Shown here: positions 1 through 7,902 of the stretch, piece after piece
How the letters are laid out: each line of letters starts with the position of its first letter
Position numbering within the stretch: position 1 is the stretch's first letter
Source: WHSW01 sp963742205
Lineage (GTDB): Bacteria; Actinomycetota; Thermoleophilia; Solirubrobacterales; 70-9
Direction of reading: 5' to 3'
Length of the DNA stretch: 64,000 nt
NCBI GenBank assembly: GCA_963742205.1
Contig: CAVUKZ010000002.1
Location: forward strand, 62,001-126,000
The notes under the pieces: model-generated
The model's database searches: none
Told to the model about the DNA's origin: nothing
What the model saw: only the letters and a program-made list of their open reading frames with translations
Made by a program: the position numbers and the translations under genes

Positions 1-980
1 GCCTCCTTCGCCTGGAGCACGAGCGGATCCTTGCCGCCGCGCCCCACGAAGAGGAATATCCACGCGCGGGTCCCGACGCTGCCGACGCCGACCACCTTGC
101 GGGCCATGTCGACGAACCGATAGCTGCCGAAGAGGTAGCGCCGGTCGGGATCGAGGCCGGCGGCGTATTGGTCAAGCAGCCGGCGGATGTAGCCGGCCTC
201 GTTCCGCGCGTCGTCCGGCTCGAGGAGGTCGCGAATGGGCACCAAGAGCGGCGGGACGCTGCGGAAGCGAAGTTTCCCGTGGGCACGCTCGGTCAGCTTC
301 CTCACCGCGCGGTGACTGGTCTTGCCCCGCGCCTTGGCGAACGGCTTCTCGAAAAGGATCCGCCCCTTGGCCCCCAGCTGCCCCCCGAAGCGCTCGACGA
401 GCTCGCTCGCGGTCAGGCGGTCATACCAGACATCCAGATGGCTCTCGCGGGCGAATGACCGCATTCCCTCCCGGTACTCGCGCACGCAACCGGCCACGGT
501 CGCCCGCCGTCGGTCGGCCGACAGGCCCAGGTCGCGGCCGGCGATCTCGGCGCTCGCCGCCATCCGCTTGACGTCCCACTCCCACGGCCCGGGGAGTGTC
601 TCGTCGAAGTCGTTGGGCCCGAAGACGAGCCTGCGGTCCGGGGCCGCGAACCCGCCGAAGTTCGAGATGTGCGCGTCGCCGCAGGCCTGGACGGTGATCT
701 GCGAGTCCGGCGTCTCGGCCAGGTCCGCCGCCATCACAGCCGCGGCGCCTCGATAGAAGGTGAACGGCGAGACCAGCATCCGCCCGTAGCGGATCGGCAC
801 CAGCTCGGGGACCCGGGTTTCCGCCTGGGCGCGTAGCAGTGCCACGGGGTCGGGGCGGCCCGGAGCTGGCGCCCACTCGCCGTGCGCCGAACGGGGGACG
901 ATCTTCCGCCCCGCGCGACCGCGCTCGGCGGATTCGCCCGCTTGCAGTCGCGCCAGGGTCCGGACGCTCTCGGCTCGCAC
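1..980 (-). CDS. DUF2252 family protein (3' end outside window)
   Basis: The N-terminal 326 codons of a DUF2252 protein; the rest lies beyond the left edge. Visible family motifs are GDAHISNFGG (residues 101-110), NDFDE (123-127) and WEWDVKR (133-139), an arrangement resembling kinase-like phosphotransferases, though the biochemical role of DUF2252 is unknown. The GTG start is fixed by an in-frame TAG four codons upstream. No Shine-Dalgarno site is obvious. Nothing in this part is truncated or unusual. Family assignment is firm; function is not. Confidence 0.85.
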   Translation of the reverse strand, partial: MRAESVRTLARLQAGESAERGRAGRKIVPRSAHGEWAPAPGRPDPVALLRAQAETRVPELVPIRYGRMLVSPFTFYRGAAAVMAADLAETPDSQITVQACGDAHISNFGGFAAPDRRLVFGPNDFDETLPGPWEWDVKRMAASAEIAGRDLGLSADRRRATVAGCVREYREGMRSFARESHLDVWYDRLTASELVERFGGQLGAKGRILFEKPFAKARGKTSHRAVRKLTERAHGKLRFRSVPPLLVPIRDLLEPDDARNEAGYIRRLLDQYAAGLDPDRRYLFGSYRFVDMARKVVGVGSVGTRAWIFLFVGRGGKDPLVLQAKE

Positions 981-1285
981 GCGTTCACTCTACGGCCCGC
1001 CTTCTCGCCCGCTCTCGCTCCGGGCCGACCGCCCCGGGGCCGCTACCCGCGGTTTGCGCGCCAGACCAGGTACTCAACGAAGAAGGGCCGGTTGTCAACT
1101 GACGGCGATCGTCATTTCGTCGTCGCGTGACGATGGCTGCGCTTCTCGTCGCGGATTCAGACCTTCCCTTTGTCGGTCTGGGTCGGTGTCCATCGGTGCG
1201 AGCACGCGGGCCCGACGACGCTCGGCGAGGCCCCCGTCCCGCATGAAAATGCGGAATCTGGCTCGTCTAAACGGATCAACGAAAG
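981..1285. other. Intergenic region without a supported gene
   Basis: About 305 bases between the DUF2252 start and the tRNA-Trp 3' end. Short open frames on both strands have no recognisable domain. The only clear structure is the hairpin at 1239-1254 listed separately. Confidence 0.5.
1239..1254 (-). terminator. Hairpin downstream of tRNA-Trp
   Basis: Perfect 6-bp inverted repeat CCGCAT/ATGCGG around a 4-nt loop, about 32 nt beyond the 3' end of the minus-strand tRNA-Trp. It could stop or protect the tRNA transcript. There is no U-run after it, so intrinsic termination is uncertain. Confidence 0.35.
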
Positions 1286-1357
1286 CGGGGGAGCCGGGAT
1301 TCGAACCCGGATTCACGGTTTTGGAGACCGTGCGTGTAGCCATTGACTCACTCCCCC
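1286..1357 (-). tRNA. tRNA-Trp (CCA anticodon)
   Basis: Folds on the minus strand: 7-bp acceptor GGGGGAG/CTCCCCC, anticodon stem ACGGT/ACCGT with loop CTCCAAA (anticodon CCA), and perfect T arm CCGGG/CCCGG around TTCGAAT. The discriminator is G, as in other bacterial tRNA-Trp. CCA is not encoded. The D arm is odd: AGTC at positions 10-13 has no good partner. It is either an atypical tRNA or carries a sequence error. Confidence 0.8.
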
Positions 1358-1482
1358 GGGCGCGCGCAAGTCTAGATGCGGGCGCGCGCCCACCGCGGTA
1401 GTCGGCGCGCGTATCGTCCCCACGTCCAAGCCGCGGGCGGCGGGGGCCCGCTCGCGCACAACTCGACCAAGGGAGGATTCGC

Positions 1483-2313
1483 ATGTCGAGGAAAATCCGC
1501 GACCACATTCGTTCGAACGTGGTCGGCTACGTCGCTGTCTTCATCGCGCTCAGTGGAACGGCCTACGCGGTCGACGGCCCGCTTCCGGGCGTTGACCAGG
1601 TCGGGTCGGAGGACATCATCAACGGCGAGGTCAAAGCCCCCGAGCTCGCGACAAACGCAATCGTCGACGACACCCTCAACCCGATCACCGGCTCGACGAA
1701 GATCGGCACCGGGGCGATCAAGGAGAGCGAGCTGGGCGGCAGCTCCGTGTTCAGCGGCGAGGTCGCGCCTGGAGCGCTCAACGGCTCCGATATCGAGGAC
1801 GGGTCGCTGCAGGGCGTCGAGATCGCCGATGGGTCGCTTGGCGCCGCCGATCTGGCAACGGGTTCAGTCGGAACGGCCGAGGTGGCGACCAACGCGCTCA
1901 CGGGCGACGACGTGAACGAGTCCACGTTCGCGGGCCTCGACGGCCAGGACGCGTTCGACCCGTCATGCGATCCGTCCACCGATGCCTACGTCGACTGCGC
2001 CAGTCTGAGGTTCACAGCGGGGCGATCGATGCAGGTCTTGACGACGTTCACCTACGGGTTCAGGACCGACAACGGCGATCCGTCCGGCGAGTGCGCGACG
2101 ACCCTCGACGGCGCGCAGACCTCGAACACGGCCACGACAGCCGACACCGACTCGGTGATCTACCAGTGGGGTTCCATACCGGTGGTCGACGTGATCTCGG
2201 TGAGCGCCGGCACCCACACTCTCGGTCTCAAGTGCCGGGAGATTCTCGCGGGCGACCACGACATCGTCTTCACCGACATCCGGATCACGGCCACGGAGCT
2301 CGCCATGGACTAG
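1483..2313 (+). CDS. Exported surface protein with decapeptide repeats
   Basis: 276 aa. A basic N-terminus is followed by one hydrophobic segment (about residues 12-27, ending GTAYA) that looks like a signal peptide or anchor. Residues about 35-145 carry roughly ten-residue repeats of the form xxDIxDGSLx (for example GVEIADGSLG, AADLATGSVG, TAEVATNALT), a spacing typical of pentapeptide-like beta-helices. The C-terminal 130 residues have no recognised domain and contain several Cys (for example CDPSTDAYVDC) that may form disulfides. A strong AAGGGAGG site precedes the ATG. Similar proteins recur in Thermoleophilia (recalled knowledge). Function unknown; surface location inferred. Confidence 0.7.
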   Translation: MSRKIRDHIRSNVVGYVAVFIALSGTAYAVDGPLPGVDQVGSEDIINGEVKAPELATNAIVDDTLNPITGSTKIGTGAIKESELGGSSVFSGEVAPGALNGSDIEDGSLQGVEIADGSLGAADLATGSVGTAEVATNALTGDDVNESTFAGLDGQDAFDPSCDPSTDAYVDCASLRFTAGRSMQVLTTFTYGFRTDNGDPSGECATTLDGAQTSNTATTADTDSVIYQWGSIPVVDVISVSAGTHTLGLKCREILAGDHDIVFTDIRITATELAMD

Positions 2314-2324
2314 CCGTGCATTGA

Positions 2325-2407
2325 TGCGGGCGGAGGGATTCGAACCCCCAAGCTCAGAGAGCACCGCCACCTAAAGACGGCGTGTATGCCAGTTCCACCA
2401 CGCCCGC
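2325..2407 (-). tRNA. tRNA-Leu (TAG anticodon)
   Basis: Acceptor GCGGGCG/CGCCCGC with discriminator A, TGGTGGAACTGG D region, anticodon stem CCGTC/GGCGG with anticodon TAG, a long class II variable arm and the GGTTCGAATCC T arm. All fit a leucine tRNA reading CUA. CCA is not encoded. Confidence 0.93.
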
Positions 2408-2469
2408 GGGAGGCCCGATTCTAGGCTCGGAACGGGGGATCGACCGTCGCGCGCGGCCGCCGAAGCACA

Positions 2470-2475
2470 TATGCT
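2470..2475 (+). promoter_or_regulatory. -10 box TATGCT, leaderless start at 2485
   Basis: TATGCT with nine bases to the ATG, so the predicted transcript begins at or next to the start codon. Confidence 0.55.
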
Positions 2476-2484
2476 TGCCGCGGG

Positions 2485-3015
2485 ATGGAGCAAGTCATCG
2501 CGCGGGAGGGCTACGAGCTCTGGCGGCCCAACCGCGAGAAGCCCCAGGCGAAGACGATGAAGGCGGTGATCGCCTTCGTCCTGCTGGTGAGCGCCGCGCT
2601 GCTGATCGTGATCACGCTCGGCGGCTGGGACCGGCTGCTCGGGACCAGCGTCGCGGTGATGAGCCTGCTCTGGGCCGGCATCTACATCCTGTTCGCGATC
2701 CTCGTGATGCGCTGGTCGCGCGGCATCCTGCCGGTGGCCGCGGCCCTGGCGGTGATCCTCGCGATCTTCGCCGCGATCGCGGCCCCCGACTGGTTCGCGC
2801 GCGACAAGCCGGGGCTCACCTCCCCCGCCCTGCCCGAGGACCTGCTCGGCCTGCTGACCCTGGTCGTCGTCCCGGTGCAACTCGTCCTGGTGGCCGTCGC
2901 CATGATCGGCTTCAACCAGGAGTGGCACGTCGAGGAGGAGCGGCCGATCGGCGGCTCCCCGCTGGCCGGCGAGGGCGATCGCACCGGTTCCGGGCCGGCG
3001 CCGGCACCCGCCTGA
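2485..3015 (+). CDS. Four-helix membrane protein, unknown function
   Basis: 176 aa with four predicted membrane segments: about residues 26-44, 52-73, 78-96 and 118-142. The N-terminus has a charged stretch (ELWRPNREKPQAK) and the tail is Gly/Ser/Pro-rich, probably disordered. No catalytic motif is visible. It stands alone between a tRNA-Leu and the convergent SRAP gene. The ATG is supported by a -10 box nine bases upstream instead of a Shine-Dalgarno site. I do not recognise a named family. Confidence 0.75.
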   Translation: MEQVIAREGYELWRPNREKPQAKTMKAVIAFVLLVSAALLIVITLGGWDRLLGTSVAVMSLLWAGIYILFAILVMRWSRGILPVAAALAVILAIFAAIAAPDWFARDKPGLTSPALPEDLLGLLTLVVVPVQLVLVAVAMIGFNQEWHVEEERPIGGSPLAGEGDRTGSGPAPAPA

Positions 3016-3027
3016 GCCCGTCGCCCT

Positions 3028-3723
3028 CTAGAAGAGGACGCCCTGCTCCTCGCGCGGCTCGATCAGCCGCGGCCCGTCCTCGCGCACGTCGTTGACCAGG
3101 TCGGAGACCTCGCGCGCGATCAGCGCATCGTCGGCCGCCGGGACGAGCAGCGAGATCAGCTCGTCGACGGGTCGCTCAGGGTCGAGCCAGTCAGCCTCCC
3201 GGTCGGGGACCAGGAGCACGGGCATGCGGTCGTGGATCGGGCGGATGAGGTCGTTGGGCTCGGTGGTGACGATCGCGCAGCTGTGCAGGACGTCGTCGGT
3301 GCCCTTGCGCGGGAGCGCCGCCCAGATCCCGGCAAACGCGAACAGGTCGCCGTCGGGACGACTGAACCACACGGGACGCTTGCCGCGCTCGTCGGTAACC
3401 CACTCGTAGAAGCCGTCGGCGGGGATCAGGCAGCGCCGCTCGGCGAACGACTCGCGAAACGCCGGCTGGCTCTGCAGGGTCTCGGCGCGAGCGTTGATCA
3501 GCGGCCGCCCCGACGCCTTCTCGGCCCAGCGCCCCGGCACCAGGCCCCAGCGCAGGCGGCCGAGGTCGCGCGCCCCGTCATCGAGCCGCCGCACCGCGAG
3601 CACCGGATCGGTGGGCGCGATGTTGTAGCGCGGCGCATCGGCCACGTCGAGCGACTCGAGGATGTCGAACCGCGCCCGCAGCCCGGCGGGGTCGGGGTTC
3701 GTCAGCGTGTAGCGCCCGCACAT
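3028..3723 (-). CDS. SRAP-domain protein (YedK/HMCES-like)
   Basis: 231 aa, the usual size of bacterial SRAP proteins. These proteins crosslink to abasic sites in single-stranded DNA through Cys2, protecting them during replication. Visible are MCGRYTLT with Cys2, YNIAPT (about residues 33-38), the GFYEW glutamate (about 104-108) and HDRMPV (about 165-170), the conserved active-site set. After Met removal Cys2 becomes the N-terminal nucleophile. A TAATCT -10 box lies six bases before the ATG, indicating a leaderless transcript. I see no LexA-type box, so SOS control is not shown. Confidence 0.93.
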   Translation of the reverse strand: MCGRYTLTNPDPAGLRARFDILESLDVADAPRYNIAPTDPVLAVRRLDDGARDLGRLRWGLVPGRWAEKASGRPLINARAETLQSQPAFRESFAERRCLIPADGFYEWVTDERGKRPVWFSRPDGDLFAFAGIWAALPRKGTDDVLHSCAIVTTEPNDLIRPIHDRMPVLLVPDREADWLDPERPVDELISLLVPAADDALIAREVSDLVNDVREDGPRLIEPREEQGVLF

Positions 3724-3729
3724 AGGTTC

Positions 3730-3735
3730 AGATTA
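3730..3735 (-). promoter_or_regulatory. -10 box TAATCT, leaderless start of SRAP gene
   Basis: TAATCT on the minus strand, six bases upstream of the ATG at 3723. Confidence 0.55.
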
Positions 3736-3809
3736 GTGACGGTTTCGGCTCACTCTGCGCGCCACTAAGCGGAAGGAGGCCGAGAAGATCGTCAGAATGG
3801 AGCATGCGC

Positions 3810-3892
3810 GCGGCGGTGGCGGAACGGTTTACGCGGCGGCCTCAAAAGCCGCTGTCCTTCGGGGCATGTGGGTTCGAATCCCACCCGCCGCA
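3810..3892 (+). tRNA. tRNA-Leu (CAA anticodon)
   Basis: Acceptor GCGGCGG/CCGCCGC plus discriminator A, anticodon stem GCGGC/GCCGC with loop CTCAAAA (anticodon CAA), a long class II variable arm and the T arm GTGGG/CCCAC around TTCGAAT. Reads UUG. CCA is not encoded, and the next gene starts six bases later. Confidence 0.94.
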
Positions 3893-3897
3893 TAGCG

Positions 3898-4668
3898 ATG
3901 TACTCGCCTGAGGACGTCAGCCGCGTCCTCCGCCTCCGCGACGATGGCTGGAACCTCAGCCAGATTCAGCGGGAGACCGGGATCGCCCGGGCCACGATCC
4001 GGTGTTGGGAAGCCGGGCCCATTCCACCGGTGCGGAGGCAACTACGAGGCACCGCGTGCTTTCGATGCCACCCGTACCGGTTTCCAATTCCGGGAATCAC
4101 TGAACTCGCTTACGCACAGCTCCTCGGCCTGTACCTAGGGGATGGGTGCATCTCCGCTCACGCCAGGGACGTCTTCCGGCTGCGGATCACGCTCGACCGG
4201 GCATATCCCATGATCGTCGAGGAATGTGCTGCCCTGATTGCGATTCTGGCACCCGAGAACAAGGTGTCCGTGACTCGCCGGGCAGACTGCCGCGTGGACG
4301 AACCGAGCGCGTACTGGCGTCACTGGCCCTGCCTGTTCCCGCAGCACGGCCCAGGCGTCAAGCACCACCGGCCGATCGTCCTCGAGCCCTGGCAGCGAGA
4401 GATCGTTGACGCGTATCCGTGGCGATTCCTGCGCGGCCTGATCCAGTCCGACGGCTACCGCGGCATGAACACGATCCGTCACCCCAAGAGGACGTATGCC
4501 TACGCGCGCTACCAGTTCTCGAACCGGTCGAGCGAGATCCGGGAGCTCTTCTGTGAGTACTGCGACCGAGTCGGTGTTGAGTGGCGGCGCATGAACCGAT
4601 GGACGATCTCGGTCGCGCGCCGCGGCTCCGTGGCGATGATGGACCGGCACATCGGGCCGAAGCGCTAG
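3898..4668 (+). CDS. HTH plus LAGLIDADG-type homing endonuclease-like protein
   Basis: 256 aa. Residues about 5-38 form a helix-turn-helix (NLSQIQRETGIARATIRCW). Two LAGLIDADG-like helices follow, LLGLYLGDG (75-83) and FLRGLIQSDG (177-186), each ending in an acidic residue as metal-binding homing endonucleases require. A CFRC pair at 54-57 could bind zinc. A conserved-looking WPCLFPQHGPGVKHHRPIVL block lies between the helices. The ATG is six bases after the tRNA-Leu 3' end, so it may be co-transcribed with the tRNA. Related proteins occur as freestanding genes in many actinobacteria (recalled). It could be a domesticated regulator or a mobile endonuclease; cleavage is untested. Confidence 0.8.
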   Translation: MYSPEDVSRVLRLRDDGWNLSQIQRETGIARATIRCWEAGPIPPVRRQLRGTACFRCHPYRFPIPGITELAYAQLLGLYLGDGCISAHARDVFRLRITLDRAYPMIVEECAALIAILAPENKVSVTRRADCRVDEPSAYWRHWPCLFPQHGPGVKHHRPIVLEPWQREIVDAYPWRFLRGLIQSDGYRGMNTIRHPKRTYAYARYQFSNRSSEIRELFCEYCDRVGVEWRRMNRWTISVARRGSVAMMDRHIGPKR

Positions 4669-4673
4669 ATAAT
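4668..4673 (+). promoter_or_regulatory. -10 box GATAAT, leaderless GTG at 4683
   Basis: GATAAT overlaps the TAG stop of the preceding gene and lies nine bases before the GTG. Confidence 0.5.
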
Positions 4674-4682
4674 CCCCCGCCC

Positions 4683-5888
4683 GTGGATGCGGCAGGGCGC
4701 ATGGAGATTGTTCGGGAGCTGTGCTCGTTCGAGGGCCGGCTCACCGGCACCGACGCAGAGCGCCGGGCCGCGAACCGGCTCGCCGAGCGGCTGCGCGCGC
4801 TCGGGCGCCGAGCCGAGGTCGAGCCGACCTACGTGCATCCGCAGTCGGCGTTTGTGCACGCCGGGCACTGCCTGATCGCCTTCGCCGGCAGCCTCGTTGC
4901 GATCTCCTCCCCCGTCGTCGGGTTCGCGCTCGTGCTCTTCGCTGCCACGTCGATGTACCTCGACCTCAACTACCGCATCTACCTGCTGCGCTCGCTCTTC
5001 TTCCGGCGCGGCTCGCAGAACGTCGTGTCCCCCGGTCCAAACCCGGGCGCCCGCGCGCGGCTCGTGATCTGCGCCCACGTGGACGCCGCCCGCAGCGGCG
5101 CCATCTACGCCCCGCGCCGCGCGCGCCGCGCGGCCCGTCTTTCCCAGCGCTCGCCCGTGCCCCTCGGCTTCTTTCGAGTCGTCTTCTGGTCGCTGGCGCT
5201 GCTGCTGCCGTTGCTGGGGGCGCGAATGGCAGGGCTCGACTCCAACGCGATCTCGGTCCTCCAGCTCCTCCCCACGCTCGTCCTGCTCGTCGCCGTCTTC
5301 GCGCTGGTCGAGATCGAGCTCTCCGAGGTCAGCCCCGGGGCGAACGACAACGCCTCGGGCGTCGCGACGGCGATCTCGCTCGCGGCCGAGCTCGACGCCG
5401 ACCCGCCCGCGAACCTCGACGTGTGGGTGGTGCTCGACGGCGGCGAGGAATGTCAGCAGGAGGGGATGCGCCGCTTCGTCCGCGCGCACCGCAAGGAGCT
5501 CGACCGCGAACGCACCTTCTTCCTCGCCATCGAGTCGGTCGGCGGCGGCGACGTGCGCTTTGAGACCAGCGCCGGCTGGGTCGTGAGCTACGCGATGGAT
5601 CGCCGCCTGATCGAGCTCTGCACGGCGATCGCCGAGGCCGAGCCGAGGTTCAAGGCCGCGCCGCTCGCCAGCGGGATCGCCGGCGACTCGATGCCGCCTC
5701 GGCTCGCGCGTCTGCGCTCGATCGGCATCACCTGTCGCGCCGCCGACGGGACCGTGCCGTACCGCCACCTGCCGACCGACACCCCGGATGCGATCGACCG
5801 CGCCTCCCTGGAGCGGGCGCACGCCTTCTCCCTCGAGCTCGTCCACCGCCTCGACGCCGACCTCGGGCGTCGCGGCGCCGACCGGTGA
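4683..5888 (+). CDS. Membrane-embedded M28-family zinc peptidase
   Basis: 401 aa. The fold is the M28 aminopeptidase type, interrupted by membrane segments: about residues 63-100 and two more near 170-225. Zinc ligands expected of the family are seen as AHVDAA (H and D near 127-129), NDNASG (near 227) and DGGEECQQEG (near 257), the last containing the catalytic and ligand glutamates. A late His ligand is probably YRHLPTDTPD near 365. GTG 4683 was chosen because a -10 box lies nine bases upstream; ATG 4701 is the alternative. Substrate unknown. Confidence 0.8.
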   Translation: MDAAGRMEIVRELCSFEGRLTGTDAERRAANRLAERLRALGRRAEVEPTYVHPQSAFVHAGHCLIAFAGSLVAISSPVVGFALVLFAATSMYLDLNYRIYLLRSLFFRRGSQNVVSPGPNPGARARLVICAHVDAARSGAIYAPRRARRAARLSQRSPVPLGFFRVVFWSLALLLPLLGARMAGLDSNAISVLQLLPTLVLLVAVFALVEIELSEVSPGANDNASGVATAISLAAELDADPPANLDVWVVLDGGEECQQEGMRRFVRAHRKELDRERTFFLAIESVGGGDVRFETSAGWVVSYAMDRRLIELCTAIAEAEPRFKAAPLASGIAGDSMPPRLARLRSIGITCRAADGTVPYRHLPTDTPDAIDRASLERAHAFSLELVHRLDADLGRRGADR

Positions 5889-5901
5889 TAGAAGTCCGCG
5901 C

Positions 5902-7902
5902 GTGAGCGAGACCTCCCCGGCGACCCCCGGCGAGCTGCTCTGGACCCCGTCCCGCGAGGTCGTCGAGCGCTCGAACCTGACCGCGTACGTCCGCTGGCTT
6001 GCCGCCGAGCGCGGCGTGGACTTCGGCGACGACTACACGGCCATGTGGCGGTGGTCGGTGGACGAGCTCGAGGACTTCTGGGCGACGATCTGGGAGCGGT
6101 TCGAAGTCCGCGCCTCGGCCCCGTACGCGCGGGTGCTCGGCGACCGGACCATGCCTGGGGCGAAGTGGTTCGAGGGCGCGCAACTCAACTACGCCGAGAA
6201 CCTGCTCGCGGGCGGGCCCGACGACCGCCTCGCGATCCAACACGCCTCGGAGCTGCGGGAGCTGCGCTCGCTCACCCGTGGCGAGCTGCGGGCCGAGGTC
6301 GCCCGGGTTGCGGCGGCGCTGCGCCGGCTCGGCGTCGAGCCGGGCGAGCGGGTCGTCGCCTATCTGCCGAACGTCGCCGAGGCGGTGATCGCGTTCCTCG
6401 CCACCGCGTCGATCGGCGCGATCTGGTCGAGCTGCTCGCCGGACTTCGGCGCCAGCTCAGTCGTCGACCGCTTCGCCCAGATCGAGCCGAAGGTGCTCTT
6501 CTGCGTCGACGGTTACCGCTACAACGGCCGTGATTTCGACCGCCGCGACGTCGTCGCCGGCCTGCTCGCGGAGATGCCGACGGTCGAGCACGCGATCGTC
6601 GTCCCGTACCTCGATCCCGAGCCCGACCTCGGGCCGCTCCGCGACGCGGTGCTCTGGGACGACGCCCTGGGCTCAGGCCCGGCCGAGGAGCTCATCTTCG
6701 AACAGGTGCCGTTCGACCACCCGCTCTGGGTCCTCTACTCGTCCGGGACCACCGGCCTGCCGAAGGCGATCGTCCAGGGACACGGCGGGATCCTGCTCGA
6801 GCAGCTCAAATCGCACAACCTCCACGTGGACGCGCAGGAGGGCGACCGCATCTTCTGGTTCACCACCACGGGCTGGATGATGTGGAACTTTCTCGTCGGC
6901 GTCCTGCTCACCGACGCGTCGATCGTCCTCTACGACGGCAGCCCGGGTCACCCCGACATGGACGTGCTCTGGGACCTCGCGGCGGACGCCGGGGTCACCT
7001 GCTTCGGCACGTCGGCCAGCTACGTCACCGCCTGCATGAAGGCGGGGGTCGAACCGGCCGCCGGCCGCGATCTGAGCGCCCTGCGCTCGGTGGGCTCCAC
7101 CGGCTCGCCGCTGGCGCCCGAGGGCTTCGGCTGGATCTACGAGCACGTGGGCGACGACACCTGGCTGTTCTCCACGTCCGGCGGCACGGACGTCTGCACC
7201 GCGTTCGTCGGCGGCGTCCCCACCCTCCCGGTCTACGCCGGCGAGCTGCAGGGCCGCTCGCTGGGGGCCGCGATCGAGGCCTGGGACGAGGACGGCAAGG
7301 CGGTCGTCGGCGAGGTCGGCGAGCTGGTGATCACCGAGCCGATGCCGTCGATGCCGCTCTTCTTCTGGGCCGACGAGGACGGCTCGCGCTACCGCGCCTC
7401 CTACTTCGAGACCTTCCCGGGGGTATGGAGACACGGCGACTGGATCGAGATCACCGCGCGCGGCACGGCGATCATCTACGGACGCTCGGACTCGACGATC
7501 AACCGCTCGGGCGTGCGGATGGGTACGTCTGAGATCTACCGCGCGGTCGCGGGCGTCGACCAGGTCGTCGACGCGCTCGTCGTGGACGTGCCCAGGCCGG
7601 GCACCGAGGGGTGGATGCCGCTGTTCGTCGTGCTCGCCGAGGGCGCCGCGCTCGACGACGAGCTGATCGCGGAGCTGCGGCGGCGAATTCGCGAGCAGTG
7701 CTCGCCGCGTCACGTGCCCGACGAGGTCTACGAGATCGTCGAGGTCCCACGCACGCTGAGTGGCAAGGTCCTCGAGGTCCCGGTGAAGCGAATTCTCTCC
7801 GGGACCCCCGCCGAACGCGCGGCCTCGCGCGACTCGCTCGCCAACCCGGCTGCGCTCGACTACTTCGTCGAGCTCGCGGGTCGGCTCGAGGTCGACGCCT
7901 AG
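5902..7902 (+). CDS. aacS: Acetoacetyl-CoA synthetase
   Basis: 666 aa, the normal length for this ANL-superfamily ligase. It activates acetoacetate with ATP and CoA. Visible are the AMP-binding P-loop SSGTTGLPKAIVQGHGG (about residues 280-296), the WMMWNF aromatic block just after it, the STSGGTDV A5-like motif (about 420-427), and the late GKVLEVPVKRIL segment with the catalytic lysine region. Opening residues ATPGELLWTPS are typical of acetoacetyl-CoA rather than acetyl-CoA synthetases. Its role fits the HMG-CoA lyase at 19.5 kb, which makes acetoacetate. It ends in a CTAG shared with the convergent gene. The start is GTG, 13 nt after the previous stop. Confidence 0.92.
   Translation: MSETSPATPGELLWTPSREVVERSNLTAYVRWLAAERGVDFGDDYTAMWRWSVDELEDFWATIWERFEVRASAPYARVLGDRTMPGAKWFEGAQLNYAENLLAGGPDDRLAIQHASELRELRSLTRGELRAEVARVAAALRRLGVEPGERVVAYLPNVAEAVIAFLATASIGAIWSSCSPDFGASSVVDRFAQIEPKVLFCVDGYRYNGRDFDRRDVVAGLLAEMPTVEHAIVVPYLDPEPDLGPLRDAVLWDDALGSGPAEELIFEQVPFDHPLWVLYSSGTTGLPKAIVQGHGGILLEQLKSHNLHVDAQEGDRIFWFTTTGWMMWNFLVGVLLTDASIVLYDGSPGHPDMDVLWDLAADAGVTCFGTSASYVTACMKAGVEPAAGRDLSALRSVGSTGSPLAPEGFGWIYEHVGDDTWLFSTSGGTDVCTAFVGGVPTLPVYAGELQGRSLGAAIEAWDEDGKAVVGEVGELVITEPMPSMPLFFWADEDGSRYRASYFETFPGVWRHGDWIEITARGTAIIYGRSDSTINRSGVRMGTSEIYRAVAGVDQVVDALVVDVPRPGTEGWMPLFVVLAEGAALDDELIAELRRRIREQCSPRHVPDEVYEIVEVPRTLSGKVLEVPVKRILSGTPAERAASRDSLANPAALDYFVELAGRLEVDA

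Noticed and set aside
1563..1979. Long minus-strand frame inside the decapeptide-repeat gene
   Set aside because: It mirrors the plus-strand repeats, has no domain and lacks a promoter or ribosome site; the plus frame has a signal peptide and strong Shine-Dalgarno.
4146..4409. Possible small gene inside the LAGLIDADG gene
   Set aside because: Alternative-frame translation with no domain and no separate promoter.
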